Source: Saprospiraceae bacterium
GTDB taxonomy: Bacteria; Bacteroidota; Bacteroidia; Chitinophagales; Saprospiraceae
NCBI GenBank assembly: GCA_024762995.1
Contig: JANTGI010000023.1
Coordinates: 1 to 32,384 of the forward strand
Length of the DNA stretch: 32,384 nucleotides
Direction of reading: 5' to 3'
Shown here: in pieces, positions 1 through 8,755 of the stretch
Layout of the letters: each line of letters starts with the position of its first letter
Position numbering within the stretch: the first letter of the stretch is position 1
The notes under the pieces: model-generated
Told to the model about the DNA's origin: nothing
Databases searched by the model: none
What the model saw: only the letters and a program-made list of their open reading frames with translations
Translations under genes and position numbers: made by a program

Positions 1-105
1 GTCTTTGGTGCGCTCCCTGTGGTCGCTGTTGGTCTTTGGTGCGCTCCCTGTGGTCGCTGTTGGTCTTTGGTGCGCAACAAGTTGCTTTTGGAGGCAGCAA
101 GCTGC
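1..105. repeat. Tandem 31-bp repeat plus palindromic units
   Basis: Positions 1-31 and 32-62 are identical 31-bp units starting GTCTTTGGTGCGCTCC, and a third copy begins at 63 and diverges after about 12 bases. Two short palindromes follow: GCAACAAGTTGC (74-85) and GCAGCAAGCTGC (94-105). The same words recur at 5454-5625, so this is one repeat family. The block probably continues beyond the left edge. Reading frames through it are open only because the repeat lacks stop codons. Confidence 0.85.
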
Positions 106-205
106 TTTGGGTTTCATGTTCAAGAGAAAAAAAATGGGGGGGGATTTGGCCGTTATACGTTGTTTGGGGCTTAGGGTTACGGGAAAGCCTTAATTTCTTG
201 CTTTA

Positions 206-213
206 TAATTTTG
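206..213 (+). promoter_or_regulatory. Candidate -7 box (TAATTTTG)
   Basis: TAATTTTG matches the Bacteroidota TAnnTTTG -7 element and lies about 60 bases before the ATG at 274. No clear TTTG -33 element is at the expected distance, so support is from the -7 box and position only. Confidence 0.4.
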
Positions 214-273
214 GTCGCTTTACTTTTTTTTTAAAAAAACTGATTACATTTGTGAAAAGGCATCCCGCAATTC

Positions 274-1695
274 ATGGAATCTACCAAAATACTAAAAAGC
301 TTACGCAAATTAGACTATGAGCATCGGAAACGATTTAGGCTGTATTTGCAATCTCCTTATTTTAATCGGAGTAAGACTTTTTTGAAGGCATTTGATGTGC
401 TTTCCGGCTTTATCGATAAGTATCCGGATAAAAAACTGTCTAAGGAAAAGTATTGGAAAAAGGTCTTTGGCAAAGAATCCTATAAAGAGGTCAATTTGCG
501 CAAGCTCAATTCCGATTTGCTCCGAATTTTTAAAAACTTTTTAGCGCAAGAGCAATATCAAAAGGATGAAGGACGGAAGATTAATTATTTGATGAAGGCA
601 GTACATAATTTGGGTATTGATGACTTGCAGTCCATATCCATTCGACAAAGTGATAAGTATTTTGAAGAGACGCCTTATCGAAACGCTGATTATTATTTGC
701 AGAGATATACTAAAGAAAAGGAGTATTACCAATTAATTGATTTTGATAAGGATCGGGAGGCAAAGTCCAATGTAGAAGAAATTCTTAGAAATTTGGATTT
801 GTTTTATATCTCTGAGAAGCTCTATTTTTATACAAGCTCCATTGTGCGAAGTAAAATCCTGTCTCATGATTATCAATTGTTCCTCATTGATGAAATTTTA
901 GAGTATTTAAGACAAACAAAAAACGAGAAAGTAACTGCTGTTGCCATTTATTATTACTTGGCATCGGCCATTTCTGATATCAGTAAAGTTGATGCCTTTG
1001 TTGGGCTAAAATATTTGATTGAGACGGAGATTCATTTGTTTCCTGTTGACGAGGCTATTCAAATTTATTCAGGGGCCTTAAATTATGCTGTTGCCAAATT
1101 AAATAGTGGCGCCTTTGAGTTTAATAAGGAGTATGTTGATTTAATCAAACAAATGATTGAAAAAAATTATATCTTAGAAAAGGATGGGTACATTGCCTTA
1201 CATAAATTTAGGAATACCTGTATGGGAGCCTTAAGAATTGAAGAATTTGAATGGACCGAATGGTTTATTCAGGAGTATGGCAAAAAATTGCATCCGGATA
1301 TCCGGGAGAGTGCGATTAATTTTACGTTGGCGTTGTTGCATTTTCGGAAGAAACAGTTTGGTAAAGTGGTACCTTTGTTGTCAATGATTGAATATGATGA
1401 TGTGGCTTTTGGCCTTGCGGCAAAAACTTTGCTTGGTGCTACCTATTATGAATTAGACGAATTTGATGCTCTAGAGTCCCATATAGATGCCTTTAAGGTC
1501 TTTTTGAGTAGGCGAAAGGATATTCCTGAAGTTCGTCGTAAAAATTATTTGATATATTTGAAATATTTAAGTCGTTTGATTAGGCTTATACCCGGGGATA
1601 AAAAGCAAATTGATAAATTTGTCGCTGATATTGAAGCGGAAGGAAGGGTCATTAACTCGGAATTTCTGCTGGAAAAAGCAGAAGAATTACGCTAA
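274..1695 (+). CDS. Hypothetical alpha-helical protein, 473 aa
   Basis: Function not recognised. The protein has no signal peptide, membrane segment or catalytic motif that I can see. It is rich in Lys, Glu, Leu, Tyr and Phe, and looks helical throughout, like TPR/HEAT-type solenoids. The N-terminus (residues about 7-40) contains the phrase LQSPYFNRSK, a pattern I associate with uncharacterised Bacteroidota proteins of similar length; that is recollection, not a search result. ATG 274 is chosen because it starts the conserved-looking helix and follows an AT-rich leader with a -7-like box at 206-213. The gene is monocistronic and converges on sdhB. Homology search with structure prediction would test the solenoid idea. 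Confidence 0.85.
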   Translation: MESTKILKSLRKLDYEHRKRFRLYLQSPYFNRSKTFLKAFDVLSGFIDKYPDKKLSKEKYWKKVFGKESYKEVNLRKLNSDLLRIFKNFLAQEQYQKDEGRKINYLMKAVHNLGIDDLQSISIRQSDKYFEETPYRNADYYLQRYTKEKEYYQLIDFDKDREAKSNVEEILRNLDLFYISEKLYFYTSSIVRSKILSHDYQLFLIDEILEYLRQTKNEKVTAVAIYYYLASAISDISKVDAFVGLKYLIETEIHLFPVDEAIQIYSGALNYAVAKLNSGAFEFNKEYVDLIKQMIEKNYILEKDGYIALHKFRNTCMGALRIEEFEWTEWFIQEYGKKLHPDIRESAINFTLALLHFRKKQFGKVVPLLSMIEYDDVAFGLAAKTLLGATYYELDEFDALESHIDAFKVFLSRRKDIPEVRRKNYLIYLKYLSRLIRLIPGDKKQIDKFVADIEAEGRVINSEFLLEKAEELR

Positions 1696-1697
1696 AA

Positions 1698-1731
1698 AAA
1701 ATGCCTACCAAAGCTAATTGATAGACATTTT
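1698..1731. terminator. Imperfect bidirectional terminator hairpin
   Basis: The arms AAAATGCCTACC (1698-1709) and GATAGACATTTT (1720-1731) pair with two mismatches. A run of A's precedes the hairpin and T's follow it. It sits between two convergent genes (the stop at 1695 and the sdhB stop at 1754), as expected for a shared terminator. Confidence 0.5.
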
Positions 1732-1753
1732 ATGAGGGATATGTTCAGGAATG

Positions 1754-2503
1754 TTAATCTTTATCTGACAAGATAGAAGCAGAAAGATAGTTTTTGTTCA
1801 TCATAGCGATATTGATTAAGCTAATTCCTTTTGGACATTCAGCTTCGCAGGCACCTAGGTTGGTGCAGTTACCGAAGCCTTCTTTATCCATTTGTCTGAC
1901 CATGCCTAGGGCACGCTTGTCTTTTTCTAATTTACCTTGCGGCAAAAGGTTCAAGTGACTGACTTTTGCGGCAGTAAATAACATGGCTGCTCCATTAGGG
2001 CAGGCGGCGACGCAGGCTCCACACCCGATACAGGCTGCGGCATCCATGGCTAATTCCACAGTGTCCTTATCAATCAAAATATCATTGGCATCTCTAGGGC
2101 CGCCCGTATTGACGGAGATAAACCCACCGGATTGAATGATTCGATCAAAAGAAGAACGATCGACCGCTAAGTCCTTGATAATCGGAAAAGCTTTTGCGCG
2201 GAATGGCTCCACCGTAATCGTCTGACCATCTTTGTAAAAACGCATATGCAATTGGCAAGTAGTCGTTCGTTCGTTAGGTCCGTGTGGATGACCATCGATG
2301 ACCATACTACAGGCTCCGCAGATACCTTCCCGGCAATCATGCTCATAAGCGACCGGTTCTTTACCGTCTTCGAGTAGATTTTGATTTAATACATCAAGCA
2401 TTTCCAGGAAAGACATGTGTTCGTTGGCTTCAACGACATGCGTTTCAAAATGCCCTTTAGCATTGTTATTTTTTTGTCTCCAGATCTTTAAGTTGAGTTT
2501 CAT
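1754..2503 (-). CDS. sdhB: Succinate dehydrogenase/fumarate reductase iron-sulfur subunit
   Basis: This subunit carries electrons from the flavin of SdhA to the quinone site in cytochrome b through three Fe-S clusters. The plant-ferredoxin-type [2Fe-2S] site is visible as CREGICGAC with C57, C62 and C65, plus C83. The ferredoxin-like half has [12 protein letters not shown] (C158, C161, C164, C168) and C213, C219, C223, which bind the [4Fe-4S] and [3Fe-4S] clusters. At 249 aa the length is normal for the short type-B enzyme. It is the last gene of sdhC-sdhA-sdhB, 68 bp after sdhA. It starts at an ATG directly before the beta-rich ferredoxin fold. The direction of the reaction cannot be told from sequence; succinate oxidation is assumed. 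Confidence 0.97.
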   Translation of the reverse strand: MKLNLKIWRQKNNNAKGHFETHVVEANEHMSFLEMLDVLNQNLLEDGKEPVAYEHDCREGICGACSMVIDGHPHGPNERTTTCQLHMRFYKDGQTITVEPFRAKAFPIIKDLAVDRSSFDRIIQSGGFISVNTGGPRDANDILIDKDTVELAMDAAACIGCGACVAACPNGAAMLFTAAKVSHLNLLPQGKLEKDKRALGMVRQMDKEGFGNCTNLGACEAECPKGISLINIAMMNKNYLSASILSDKD

Positions 2504-2540
2504 TTCTTTTAATTTTAGAACGAAAAAGGGTGCCGTGCGT

Positions 2541-2563
2541 AGGTTCGATTATAGTATGAACCT
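2541..2563. other. Intercistronic hairpin between sdhA and sdhB
   Basis: AGGTTC (2541-2546) and GAACCT (2558-2563) are exact complements around an 11-base loop in the 68-bp gap between sdhA and sdhB. It lacks a T-run on the minus strand. It may set mRNA stability or translation of sdhB, but it may also be chance. Confidence 0.3.
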
Positions 2564-2571
2564 CCTGCAAT

Positions 2572-4572
2572 CTATTCGTATGATCTAGTTTTTAGTTCAA
2601 TATCTTTGAATTCAAGCTCTTCTTTGTTGAGTTCGGGTTCTTGATCCCAACCATTCCATTTCCAAGCGGCGACGTAGGCGAAATCTTTATCATTCCGTAA
2701 GGCTTCCCCTTTTTCGGTTTGATATTCTTCCCTAAAGTGACCACCGGCGGATTCTTTTCGAGCTTCTGCATCAATAAGCAAAAGTTCAGCGAGCTCCATA
2801 AAATCAGCGACTCGACCTGCTTTTTCAACTTCATTGTTGTAATCTTCGGCACTGCCCGGTACAAAGACATCTTTCCAAAAACGTTCTCGAAGCTCGCGGA
2901 CTAATTGACGTCCTTTCTTCAGACCTTCTTCATTTCTGGAAATGGCTCCGTACTCCCACATGATGCGACCTAATTCCTTGTGAAACTCTTCGACAGAAGT
3001 TTTTCCTTTGATGGATAAAAGTTTTTCGATTTGATCTTTGACTGCCTGCTCTGCTTGCGCAAATTCCGGAAGGTCGGTACTTATCTTAGGTGTTCTGATC
3101 TCCTTTGATAAGAAAGTGCCGATGGTATAAGGGATGACAAAATATCCATCAGCCAGCCCTTGCATTAAAGCGGAAGCGCCTAGTCTGTTGGCTCCGTGAT
3201 CGGAGAAATTGGCTTCTCCCAGTACAAATAAGCCGGGAATATTGGATTGTAGGTTGTAATCTACCCAAAGACCACCCATCGTATAGTGAACTGCGGGGTA
3301 AATCATCATCGGTGTCTTGTACGGATCATCTCCTGTAATGCGCTCATACATCTCAAAAAGGTTACCATATTTTTCTTCGATAACTTCTTCCCCTAGTTTT
3401 CTAATGGTCGCAGCATCCGGATTATGAATGCCTTTGATATGAGCCGAGGACTTTCCATAACGTTGAATAGCTGACGCAAAATCAAGAAAAACCGCCTTTC
3501 CGGTAGCGTTGACTCCACCGCCTTGGTCACATGCGATTTTGGCGGCTCTGGAGGCGACGTCTCTGGGTACCAAGTTACCAAATGCGGGATATCTTCTTTC
3601 TAAGTAGTAATCCCTATCTTCTTCTGCCAAATCAGTAGGTTTCTTTTTGCCTTCTCTGATGGCAATTACATCTTCTTTATGTTTGGGTACCCAAATCCGT
3701 CCGTCATTCCGCAAGGATTCGGACATTAAGGTCAATTTGGATTGATAATCTCCGGATTGCGGGATACATGTCGGGTGAATTTGTACATAGCAAGGATTGG
3801 CAAAATAAGCTCCATGCTTAGCTGCTCGCCAAGCTGCCGTTGCATTGGATGCCATCGCATTTGTCGAAAGATAATACAAATTACCATATCCACCGGTTGC
3901 TAAAACCACAGCATGAGCACTGTGTCTTTCCAGTTCGCCGGTGACTAAGTTTCTTGCGATAATACCGCGTGCTTTGCCGTCCACTAAAACCAAATCTAGC
4001 ATTTCGCGACGATTATGCATGATTACCTGACCGGTGGCAATTTGGCGAGATAGGGCAGAGTAGGCACCCAAAAGGAGTTGTTGGCCGGTTTGACCGCGCG
4101 CATAAAAAGTTCTGGAGACTAATACGCCACCAAAAGAGCGGTTGGCGAGTGTACCCCCATATTCCCGTGCAAAAGGGACACCTTGAGCGACACATTGGTC
4201 GATGATGTTTCCGCTGACTTCTGCCAGTCGATACACATTGGCTTCCCGTGATCTATAATCTCCACCTTTTACGGTGTCATAAAACAATCTATAGTTGCTG
4301 TCCCCATCATTTTGATAGTTTTTAGCGGCATTGATACCCCCTTGGGCGGCAATACTGTGCGCTCGTCTTGGGCTGTCATGGTAAGTAAATACTTTGACAT
4401 TGTAGCCCATTTCACCAAAAGAAGCAGCGGCCGAAGCACCTGCCAATCCAGTACCGACAACTATGATGTCTAATTTTCTCTTGTTATTGGGTGCCACAAG
4501 TGGCATTTTAGAGCGATATTCTGTCCATTTTGTGGCTAAAGGCCCTTCAGGAACATTTCCATTGATTTTCAT
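2572..4572 (-). CDS. sdhA: Succinate dehydrogenase/fumarate reductase flavoprotein subunit
   Basis: This is the catalytic subunit, interconverting succinate and fumarate with covalently bound FAD at the cytoplasmic face of the inner membrane. The Rossmann FAD-binding motif is [10 protein letters not shown] (residues 40-49). The histidine for FAD attachment is H72 in AHSIAAQGG. Substrate-site signatures [17 protein letters not shown] and the REYGG segment are present. At 666 aa it is longer than E. coli SdhA but normal for the type-B family (Bacillus, Wolinella, Bacteroidota). It begins 20 bp after sdhC ends and is cotranscribed with it. Confidence 0.97.
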   Translation of the reverse strand: MKINGNVPEGPLATKWTEYRSKMPLVAPNNKRKLDIIVVGTGLAGASAAASFGEMGYNVKVFTYHDSPRRAHSIAAQGGINAAKNYQNDGDSNYRLFYDTVKGGDYRSREANVYRLAEVSGNIIDQCVAQGVPFAREYGGTLANRSFGGVLVSRTFYARGQTGQQLLLGAYSALSRQIATGQVIMHNRREMLDLVLVDGKARGIIARNLVTGELERHSAHAVVLATGGYGNLYYLSTNAMASNATAAWRAAKHGAYFANPCYVQIHPTCIPQSGDYQSKLTLMSESLRNDGRIWVPKHKEDVIAIREGKKKPTDLAEEDRDYYLERRYPAFGNLVPRDVASRAAKIACDQGGGVNATGKAVFLDFASAIQRYGKSSAHIKGIHNPDAATIRKLGEEVIEEKYGNLFEMYERITGDDPYKTPMMIYPAVHYTMGGLWVDYNLQSNIPGLFVLGEANFSDHGANRLGASALMQGLADGYFVIPYTIGTFLSKEIRTPKISTDLPEFAQAEQAVKDQIEKLLSIKGKTSVEEFHKELGRIMWEYGAISRNEEGLKKGRQLVRELRERFWKDVFVPGSAEDYNNEVEKAGRVADFMELAELLLIDAEARKESAGGHFREEYQTEKGEALRNDKDFAYVAAWKWNGWDQEPELNKEELEFKDIELKTRSYE

Positions 4573-4592
4573 ATATCGAAGGTTTGGTTGGA

Positions 4593-5258
4593 TTAATGGT
4601 TAAGGTACATGATGATTGGGATGATGGCAAATCCCAAAGCTATAACAACAGACAAAATCTTGCCTAAAGCGGCGACGAAGCCATCGTACTTGGGGTGTCT
4701 GGCGCCCAAAGTCTGAAACGCACTCTCAAATCCATGCCATAGGTGGATGCCCAACACAATCATGGAAAAAACATACCAACCTACATAAATAGGACTTGAA
4801 AATTTTATGGCTACAAGTTTGGCCAGATCCTTTACACCGTCCATCTCACCCAAGTCGCCATAGTGCATTTGGAACCAAAAGTCACCCATGTGCAAAATCA
4901 GGAAGACCAAAATTAATATCCCCAGCCAAATCATATTGCGACCGGCAAAAGAGGTATTATCGGTTACTTTGACGGCATACTTTTGACCTTTTGCGGAAGC
5001 ATTTTGTCTCCATAAGATTAATCCGACGATAGCATGTAGGCCAAAAAGAAACTTCATGATCCAAGACATGCCTTGAATAAATCCATTATGTGCCATAAAA
5101 TCGGCGTAGTGATTAAACGCTTTGCCGCCGTCTGCGTGCAGCAACTGTAAATTTCCAAGCAGGTGTACCAATAAAAACAGTACAAAGAAGAGTCCGGTGA
5201 GACTCATAATCACTTTTCGCCCGATGGAAGATGTGAATAGTTTAGAAAGCCAACTCAT
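4593..5258 (-). CDS. sdhC: Succinate dehydrogenase cytochrome b subunit (type B)
   Basis: Membrane anchor and quinone-reactive subunit of 221 aa. It has five hydrophobic segments (roughly residues 15-35, 60-80, 105-125, 155-175 and 195-218) and several histidines suited to haem b ligation, including those in LVHLLGN, FGLHA, LHMGDFW and GIHLWHG. One five-helix protein in place of separate SdhC and SdhD defines the type-B complex, which carries two haems and normally uses menaquinone. It is the first gene of the operon. A TAGATTTG box lies at 5357-5364, giving a leader of roughly 90 nt. Confidence 0.95.
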   Translation of the reverse strand: MSWLSKLFTSSIGRKVIMSLTGLFFVLFLLVHLLGNLQLLHADGGKAFNHYADFMAHNGFIQGMSWIMKFLFGLHAIVGLILWRQNASAKGQKYAVKVTDNTSFAGRNMIWLGILILVFLILHMGDFWFQMHYGDLGEMDGVKDLAKLVAIKFSSPIYVGWYVFSMIVLGIHLWHGFESAFQTLGARHPKYDGFVAALGKILSVVIALGFAIIPIIMYLNH

Positions 5259-5356
5259 ATGTTGATTCTATTTGATTAGGAAGAGAGTTTTATTCAAAAA
5301 ACCCGTTTAGGTTTCTCTTGTAGTAGTCTGAATAGACATTGTTTCATTGCGGAGTG

Positions 5357-5364
5357 CAAATCTA
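5357..5364 (-). promoter_or_regulatory. Candidate sdhCAB promoter -7 box (TAGATTTG)
   Basis: On the minus strand the sequence reads TAGATTTGCAC, a perfect TAnnTTTG element, about 100 bases upstream of sdhC. No good -33 TTTG is visible. It lies between sdhC and the palindromic repeat block at 5454-5625, so the block is outside the inferred transcript. Confidence 0.55.
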
Positions 5365-5453
5365 TTAACAAGCATTGGATTTTACATCTTTTTTTGGCTA
5401 ATTTATTTTTGATTGGGGCTATTTATATTATGTCTAAATTGTTGGGGGAGGGG

Positions 5454-5625
5454 GTCTTTGGGGCGCTCCTTCGTCGCTTTTGGTCTTTGGGGCGCAGCAA
5501 GCTGCTTTTGGTGGGGCTCAGCGGGGCGCAGCAAGCTGCTTTTGGTGGGGCGCAGCAAGTTGCTTTTGGTGGGGTGCAGCAAGTTGCTTTTGGGGTGGCG
5601 CAGCAAGCTGCTTGTTTTTTGCTTT
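5454..5625. repeat. Palindromic tandem repeat block (GCAGCAAGCTGC family)
   Basis: Five copies of the palindrome GCAGCAAGCTGC or its G-to-T variant GCAGCAAGTTGC begin at 5494, 5528, 5552, 5576 and 5600. The first interval is 34 bp and the rest are 24 bp. Units are joined by TTTTGGTGGGG-like spacers. GTCTTTGGGGCGC occurs at 5454 and 5483, matching the 31-bp repeat at position 1. Several long frames run through it on both strands, but they translate to simple repeats and are not credible genes. The rest of 5259-5832 holds only the two candidate -7 boxes. Confidence 0.85.
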
Positions 5626-5693
5626 TGAGAGATGGTAGATTGGGAAGTGGAAAGATTCTTGGTGTTTTTATTACCTTTATCCTGAAATTCAAG

Positions 5694-5701
5694 TATTTTT
5701 G
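5694..5701 (+). promoter_or_regulatory. Candidate -7 box (TATTTTTG) upstream of the deiminase operon
   Basis: TATTTTTG matches TAnnTTTG but sits about 130 bases before the ATG at 5833, which implies a long leader. No clear -33 element. Low confidence. Confidence 0.3.
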
Positions 5702-5832
5702 CGCAAGCAGTAGGACTGTATTCAATAATAGTAACCACCCAAAATGAATGAAATGGATTGAATATTGCATATATTCTTCTGTTCTGACGCTAGTAGAAAC
5801 TAAGCCGGGTTGTTACCATAAAAATCATCTTT

Positions 5833-7089
5833 ATGTCAAAAATAAATGTCTCCTCTGAAATCGGGAATCTTAAACGGGTGTTTGTGCATCGACCGGATAA
5901 TGGGATCAGTCGCTTAACCCCACAACGATTTGAAGAGTTGTTGTTTGATGATATTGTCCATTTGGAAGCCATGCAGGCAGAGCATGATGTTTTTACAGAT
6001 GTATTAAAAGCGTTTATGGGCACCAAAAATGTCATCGAAATTGGTAAAGTATTAAAGGATGCTTTGGCTTCGAGTAGATTGGTTACAGAGCAGATGGTCG
6101 AACAGCTCTTGGAATACGCTGAGTTGCCGGGGACTTATAAGGAGGAATTATTAAGGCTTTCTGATCAGGAACTGGCCGATTTATTGATAAGTGGCGAGCT
6201 CAAATCCCAAAATTGGATTCTCTTTGACCCGATTCCTAATTTTATTTTTACTCGGGATATTGCGGTAACGGTCAATGACCATATTATCATCACCAAGGCC
6301 GCCAAAAAGGCCAGGTTTAGAGAAAATTTTCTATCTAAATTTATTTTTAAGGCGCATCCTGTTTTTCAAGAAATGTATAGAAATAGACGCTTAATTGATA
6401 TGAATGATTTGAATGAGTTTCCGCCTTCCCGAAAGGGAGAGAAAGTCTCTATCGAAGGGGGGGATTGTATGATAATTGATAAGGATTATTTTTTGGTGGG
6501 ACAGAGTGAACGGACAACCAAGCATGCTATTAACCTATTGAAAGACAAGCTATTAAAAAAGGGAATTGTAAAAAATGTCGCCATGGTCACGATTCCGTCG
6601 GAGCGGTCTTTTATGCATATTGATACGATTTTTACACGGATAAGCAAAGAGCATTTGGTCTGTTATAAGCCGATTGTGATGGATGGGTTGTCCTCGTATG
6701 TAGATGTCTTTAGGGCGGACGGGACGACTGTAAATTATCCAAGTGTAAGGGAGTTTATGCTGGTGGAAATTAATCCCGACATGAAGTTTATTTTAGTGGG
6801 AGATGGGGAGTCTCCTTACCAAGAGCGAGAGCAGTGGACGGATGGAGGCAACCTTGTCGCTATCAAACCCGGCGTGGGCATCACCTATGATCGAAATATT
6901 GCCACAGAACGAGCCTTTAAAAAGAATGGGTACAAAATAGTCCCGGCTAAGGAGTTATTAGCTAAATTTGCAGCCAAGGAATTGACCCCCGCAGAAGTGG
7001 AGAATACCATTATTACCATTCCATCCGCAGAATTGTCTCGGGCACGTGGAGGGTCGCATTGTATGACATGTCCGATAGAGCGTAGTTAA
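5833..7089 (+). CDS. arcA: Arginine deiminase family protein
   Basis: Predicted to hydrolyse arginine to citrulline and ammonia in the cytoplasm. The guanidino-modifying fold signatures are present in order: FTRD (139-142), EGGD (208-211), the catalytic H262 with D264 in MHIDTIFTRI, and the C-terminal LSRARGGSHCM with the nucleophile C410. At 418 aa the length is right for arginine deiminase. The usual partners of the energy-yielding pathway (ornithine carbamoyltransferase, carbamate kinase, arginine/ornithine antiporter) are absent nearby, so the role may be nitrogen or arginine catabolism rather than ATP production. The next start codon follows 25 bp downstream, suggesting cotranscription with the thioesterase. 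A related guanidino substrate cannot be excluded. Confidence 0.85.
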   Translation: MSKINVSSEIGNLKRVFVHRPDNGISRLTPQRFEELLFDDIVHLEAMQAEHDVFTDVLKAFMGTKNVIEIGKVLKDALASSRLVTEQMVEQLLEYAELPGTYKEELLRLSDQELADLLISGELKSQNWILFDPIPNFIFTRDIAVTVNDHIIITKAAKKARFRENFLSKFIFKAHPVFQEMYRNRRLIDMNDLNEFPPSRKGEKVSIEGGDCMIIDKDYFLVGQSERTTKHAINLLKDKLLKKGIVKNVAMVTIPSERSFMHIDTIFTRISKEHLVCYKPIVMDGLSSYVDVFRADGTTVNYPSVREFMLVEINPDMKFILVGDGESPYQEREQWTDGGNLVAIKPGVGITYDRNIATERAFKKNGYKIVPAKELLAKFAAKELTPAEVENTIITIPSAELSRARGGSHCMTCPIERS

Positions 7090-7114
7090 TGCCTTTCGGA
7101 AAAAATTAATTAAT

Positions 7115-7537
7115 TTGTATTCATTTGACACACATGCTCGCGTTAGGTATGGAGAAACCGACCAGATGGGTTATCTCTACTATGGCAATTATGCCTTATA
7201 TTATGAAGTTGGTCGAGTGGAGTTATTTCGATCTTTGGGTATGACTTATAAGGCCTTGGAAGAAGAACACCATATCATGATGCCGGTATTGTCGCTTCAA
7301 CAGCGCTTTGTTCGGCCTGCTTTTTATGATGATTTGTTGACCATACGAACCACCATTAGAAAGATGCCCGAGAAAACAGTAACCTTCCATCACGAAATCT
7401 TTAATGAGCAAAAGAAACTTATCAATGGCGGGTCTGTACGGTTGGCCTTTGTGGATACCGATACCGGAAAAACGGTGCCGGCTCCTCCCATCTTTCTGGA
7501 CAAAATAAAATCTTGGTTTGAAGAAGAATCCAAATAA
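7115..7537 (+). CDS. YbgC-like acyl-CoA thioesterase (hotdog fold)
   Basis: Hotdog-fold thioester hydrolase of 140 aa, the usual YbgC length. The active-site stretch RYGETDQMGYLYYGNYALYYE fits the family pattern in which an Asp (here D16) is followed by a Gly-x-x-Tyr-Tyr helix. The substrate is not deducible; relatives act on short-chain acyl-CoA or 4-hydroxybenzoyl-CoA. No ATG is available upstream in frame (an ATG at 7089 runs into a stop in its own frame), so TTG at 7115 is the only start that keeps the N-terminal strand. It overlaps the next gene if the TTG start at 7518 is used. Confidence 0.88.
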   Translation: MYSFDTHARVRYGETDQMGYLYYGNYALYYEVGRVELFRSLGMTYKALEEEHHIMMPVLSLQQRFVRPAFYDDLLTIRTTIRKMPEKTVTFHHEIFNEQKKLINGGSVRLAFVDTDTGKTVPAPPIFLDKIKSWFEEESK

Positions 7538-8468
7538 TTGGGTAGAACGATTTTGGGCGCTCCCCATTATGAATGCCTTATTATCTTGGTCGAAAAGGAC
7601 TTCTTTGCCCGGACTTTTTGGAGTGCCTATTTATGACATCATCATTTTTATCCGCAAGGAATTACAAAATCATGACATTACCACCCGGGCTAATTCGATG
7701 GCTTTTAGCTTCTTTTTGTCTTTATTCCCGGCGATGATTATGTTTTTTACCTTTATTGCTTATTTGCCCATGGCGGATATCCTTTCGGCCAATATAGAAA
7801 CGACCATAAAAAGTATTATGCCGGGTGACTCCGGCACTAGTGTCGTCGAGGTCATTGAGTCGGTCACCAAGAGGCGTCGAACGGCTTTGATGTCCTTGAG
7901 TTTTGTTTTAGCCTTGATTTTTTCGTCTAATGGGATATTTACGATGTTGATGGGATTCAATAAACAGGCGTACGAAAAAACCTTTAGAAAGCTCGGCTTT
8001 TTCCGAGGGAGATGGATTGCTCTAAAATTATTGGTTATTTTGGTCATGACTTTGTTAGTGTCGATTGTGTTTGGTATTATGGGTAATACGATTGTGATGT
8101 TCCTTGCGGAAAAATTTCATTTTACGTGGTTGGCCCAATGGGGGGCTGTTTTTTTACGATGGTTTGTGACTGTGTTGATTTATTATGCGAGTATTTCTTT
8201 TATTTATCGTTATGGAATGCAGACACGTAAGCGGCAGCGATTTTTTAGTACCGGAGCGACTTTGGCAGCGGTTTTATCGCTTTTAACTTCTTTGGCTTTC
8301 TCCTTTTATGTAAATAATTACTCGCTGTATAACAAAATCTATGGTCCCATCGGTACACTTATCGTGACTATGCTATGGATTCAGTTGAATTCGACGATTA
8401 TTTTAATTGGATTTGAGCTTAATGCTAGTATTGCGGTTAATCGTGATTTGCGTAAGGGGAGGGGGTGA
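7518..8468 (+). CDS. YihY/BrkB-family inner membrane protein
   Basis: Polytopic membrane protein of the YihY family (once called ribonuclease BN, since withdrawn); function uncertain. The family-typical RANSMAFSFFLSLFPAMIMF segment forms the first helix, and about six hydrophobic segments are seen (roughly residues 62-85, 130-150, 175-200, 212-232, 245-265 and 275-300 in the long form). It begins with TTG at 7518, overlapping the thioesterase stop by 20 bases, or with ATG at 7569 in the same frame. I favour 7569 slightly less, because the upstream residues WVERFW resemble the amphipathic lead-in seen in relatives. The tight spacing argues for one transcript with the two genes before it. Confidence 0.88.
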   Translation: MKKNPNNWVERFWALPIMNALLSWSKRTSLPGLFGVPIYDIIIFIRKELQNHDITTRANSMAFSFFLSLFPAMIMFFTFIAYLPMADILSANIETTIKSIMPGDSGTSVVEVIESVTKRRRTALMSLSFVLALIFSSNGIFTMLMGFNKQAYEKTFRKLGFFRGRWIALKLLVILVMTLLVSIVFGIMGNTIVMFLAEKFHFTWLAQWGAVFLRWFVTVLIYYASISFIYRYGMQTRKRQRFFSTGATLAAVLSLLTSLAFSFYVNNYSLYNKIYGPIGTLIVTMLWIQLNSTIILIGFELNASIAVNRDLRKGRG

Positions 8469-8472
8469 TTTC

Positions 8473-8557
8473 TTCCCGCAGACCTGCCTACTGCCCGAAG
8501 GAAGGTAGGTGTAGGCAGATATTTCCCGCAGACCTGCCTACTGCCCGAAGGAAGGTA
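8473..8557. repeat. Exact 35-bp direct repeat, period 50
   Basis: TTCCCGCAGACCTGCCTACT and the following 15 bases occur identically at 8473-8507 and 8523-8557. Both copies carry ACCTGCC words shared with the GC-rich elements near 22.4 kb. Copies are separated by a 15-base spacer. It lies just after the yihY stop. Confidence 0.85.
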
Positions 8558-8755
8558 TTCGCAGATTTTAGCTTGTCTTGAAGCACTTTGTGGTTTGGTG
8601 TTCTCAGTGTTCATTGTGGTTTAATTTTTTAACACTAAGGTCACGAAGGCTGCTTCACTTAGGGGCACTAAGTGGCAAAGTCCTATTTTTAGGGTACTTA
8701 GAAGTGAAAAAAATTTGTATAGAATCCGGGCAATTTGTAAACTTAGCGTGCGGAG
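8558..8755. other. Intergenic region, no gene; CACTAAG-type repeats
   Basis: No credible gene. The stretch about 8627-8675 contains the words AACACTAAGG, TCACGAAGG and CACTTAGGGGCACTAAGTG; the last can fold into a hairpin. It may serve as the 3' end of the yihY transcript, but no T-run follows. Confidence 0.4.

Noticed and set aside
5-320. Two short plus-strand frames beginning in the 31-bp repeat
   Set aside because: They consist of repeat sequence and run into the true start at 274.
5494-5611. CRISPR array in the palindromic block
   Set aside because: The spacers between the 12-bp palindromes are themselves repetitive (TTTTGGTGGGG-like) and 12-22 bp long, too short and too alike.
5394-5770. 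Several open frames of 71-117 codons on both strands across the repeat block
   Set aside because: They translate to simple repeats (for example AQQAAFGG or APPKATCC) in every frame because the repeat lacks stops. No credible start or protein-like composition.
6456-6475. Seven-G run inside the arginine deiminase gene as another slippage switch
   Set aside because: It encodes the catalytic EGGD motif in an unbroken frame, so the run is explained by codon choice and there is no sign of shifting.
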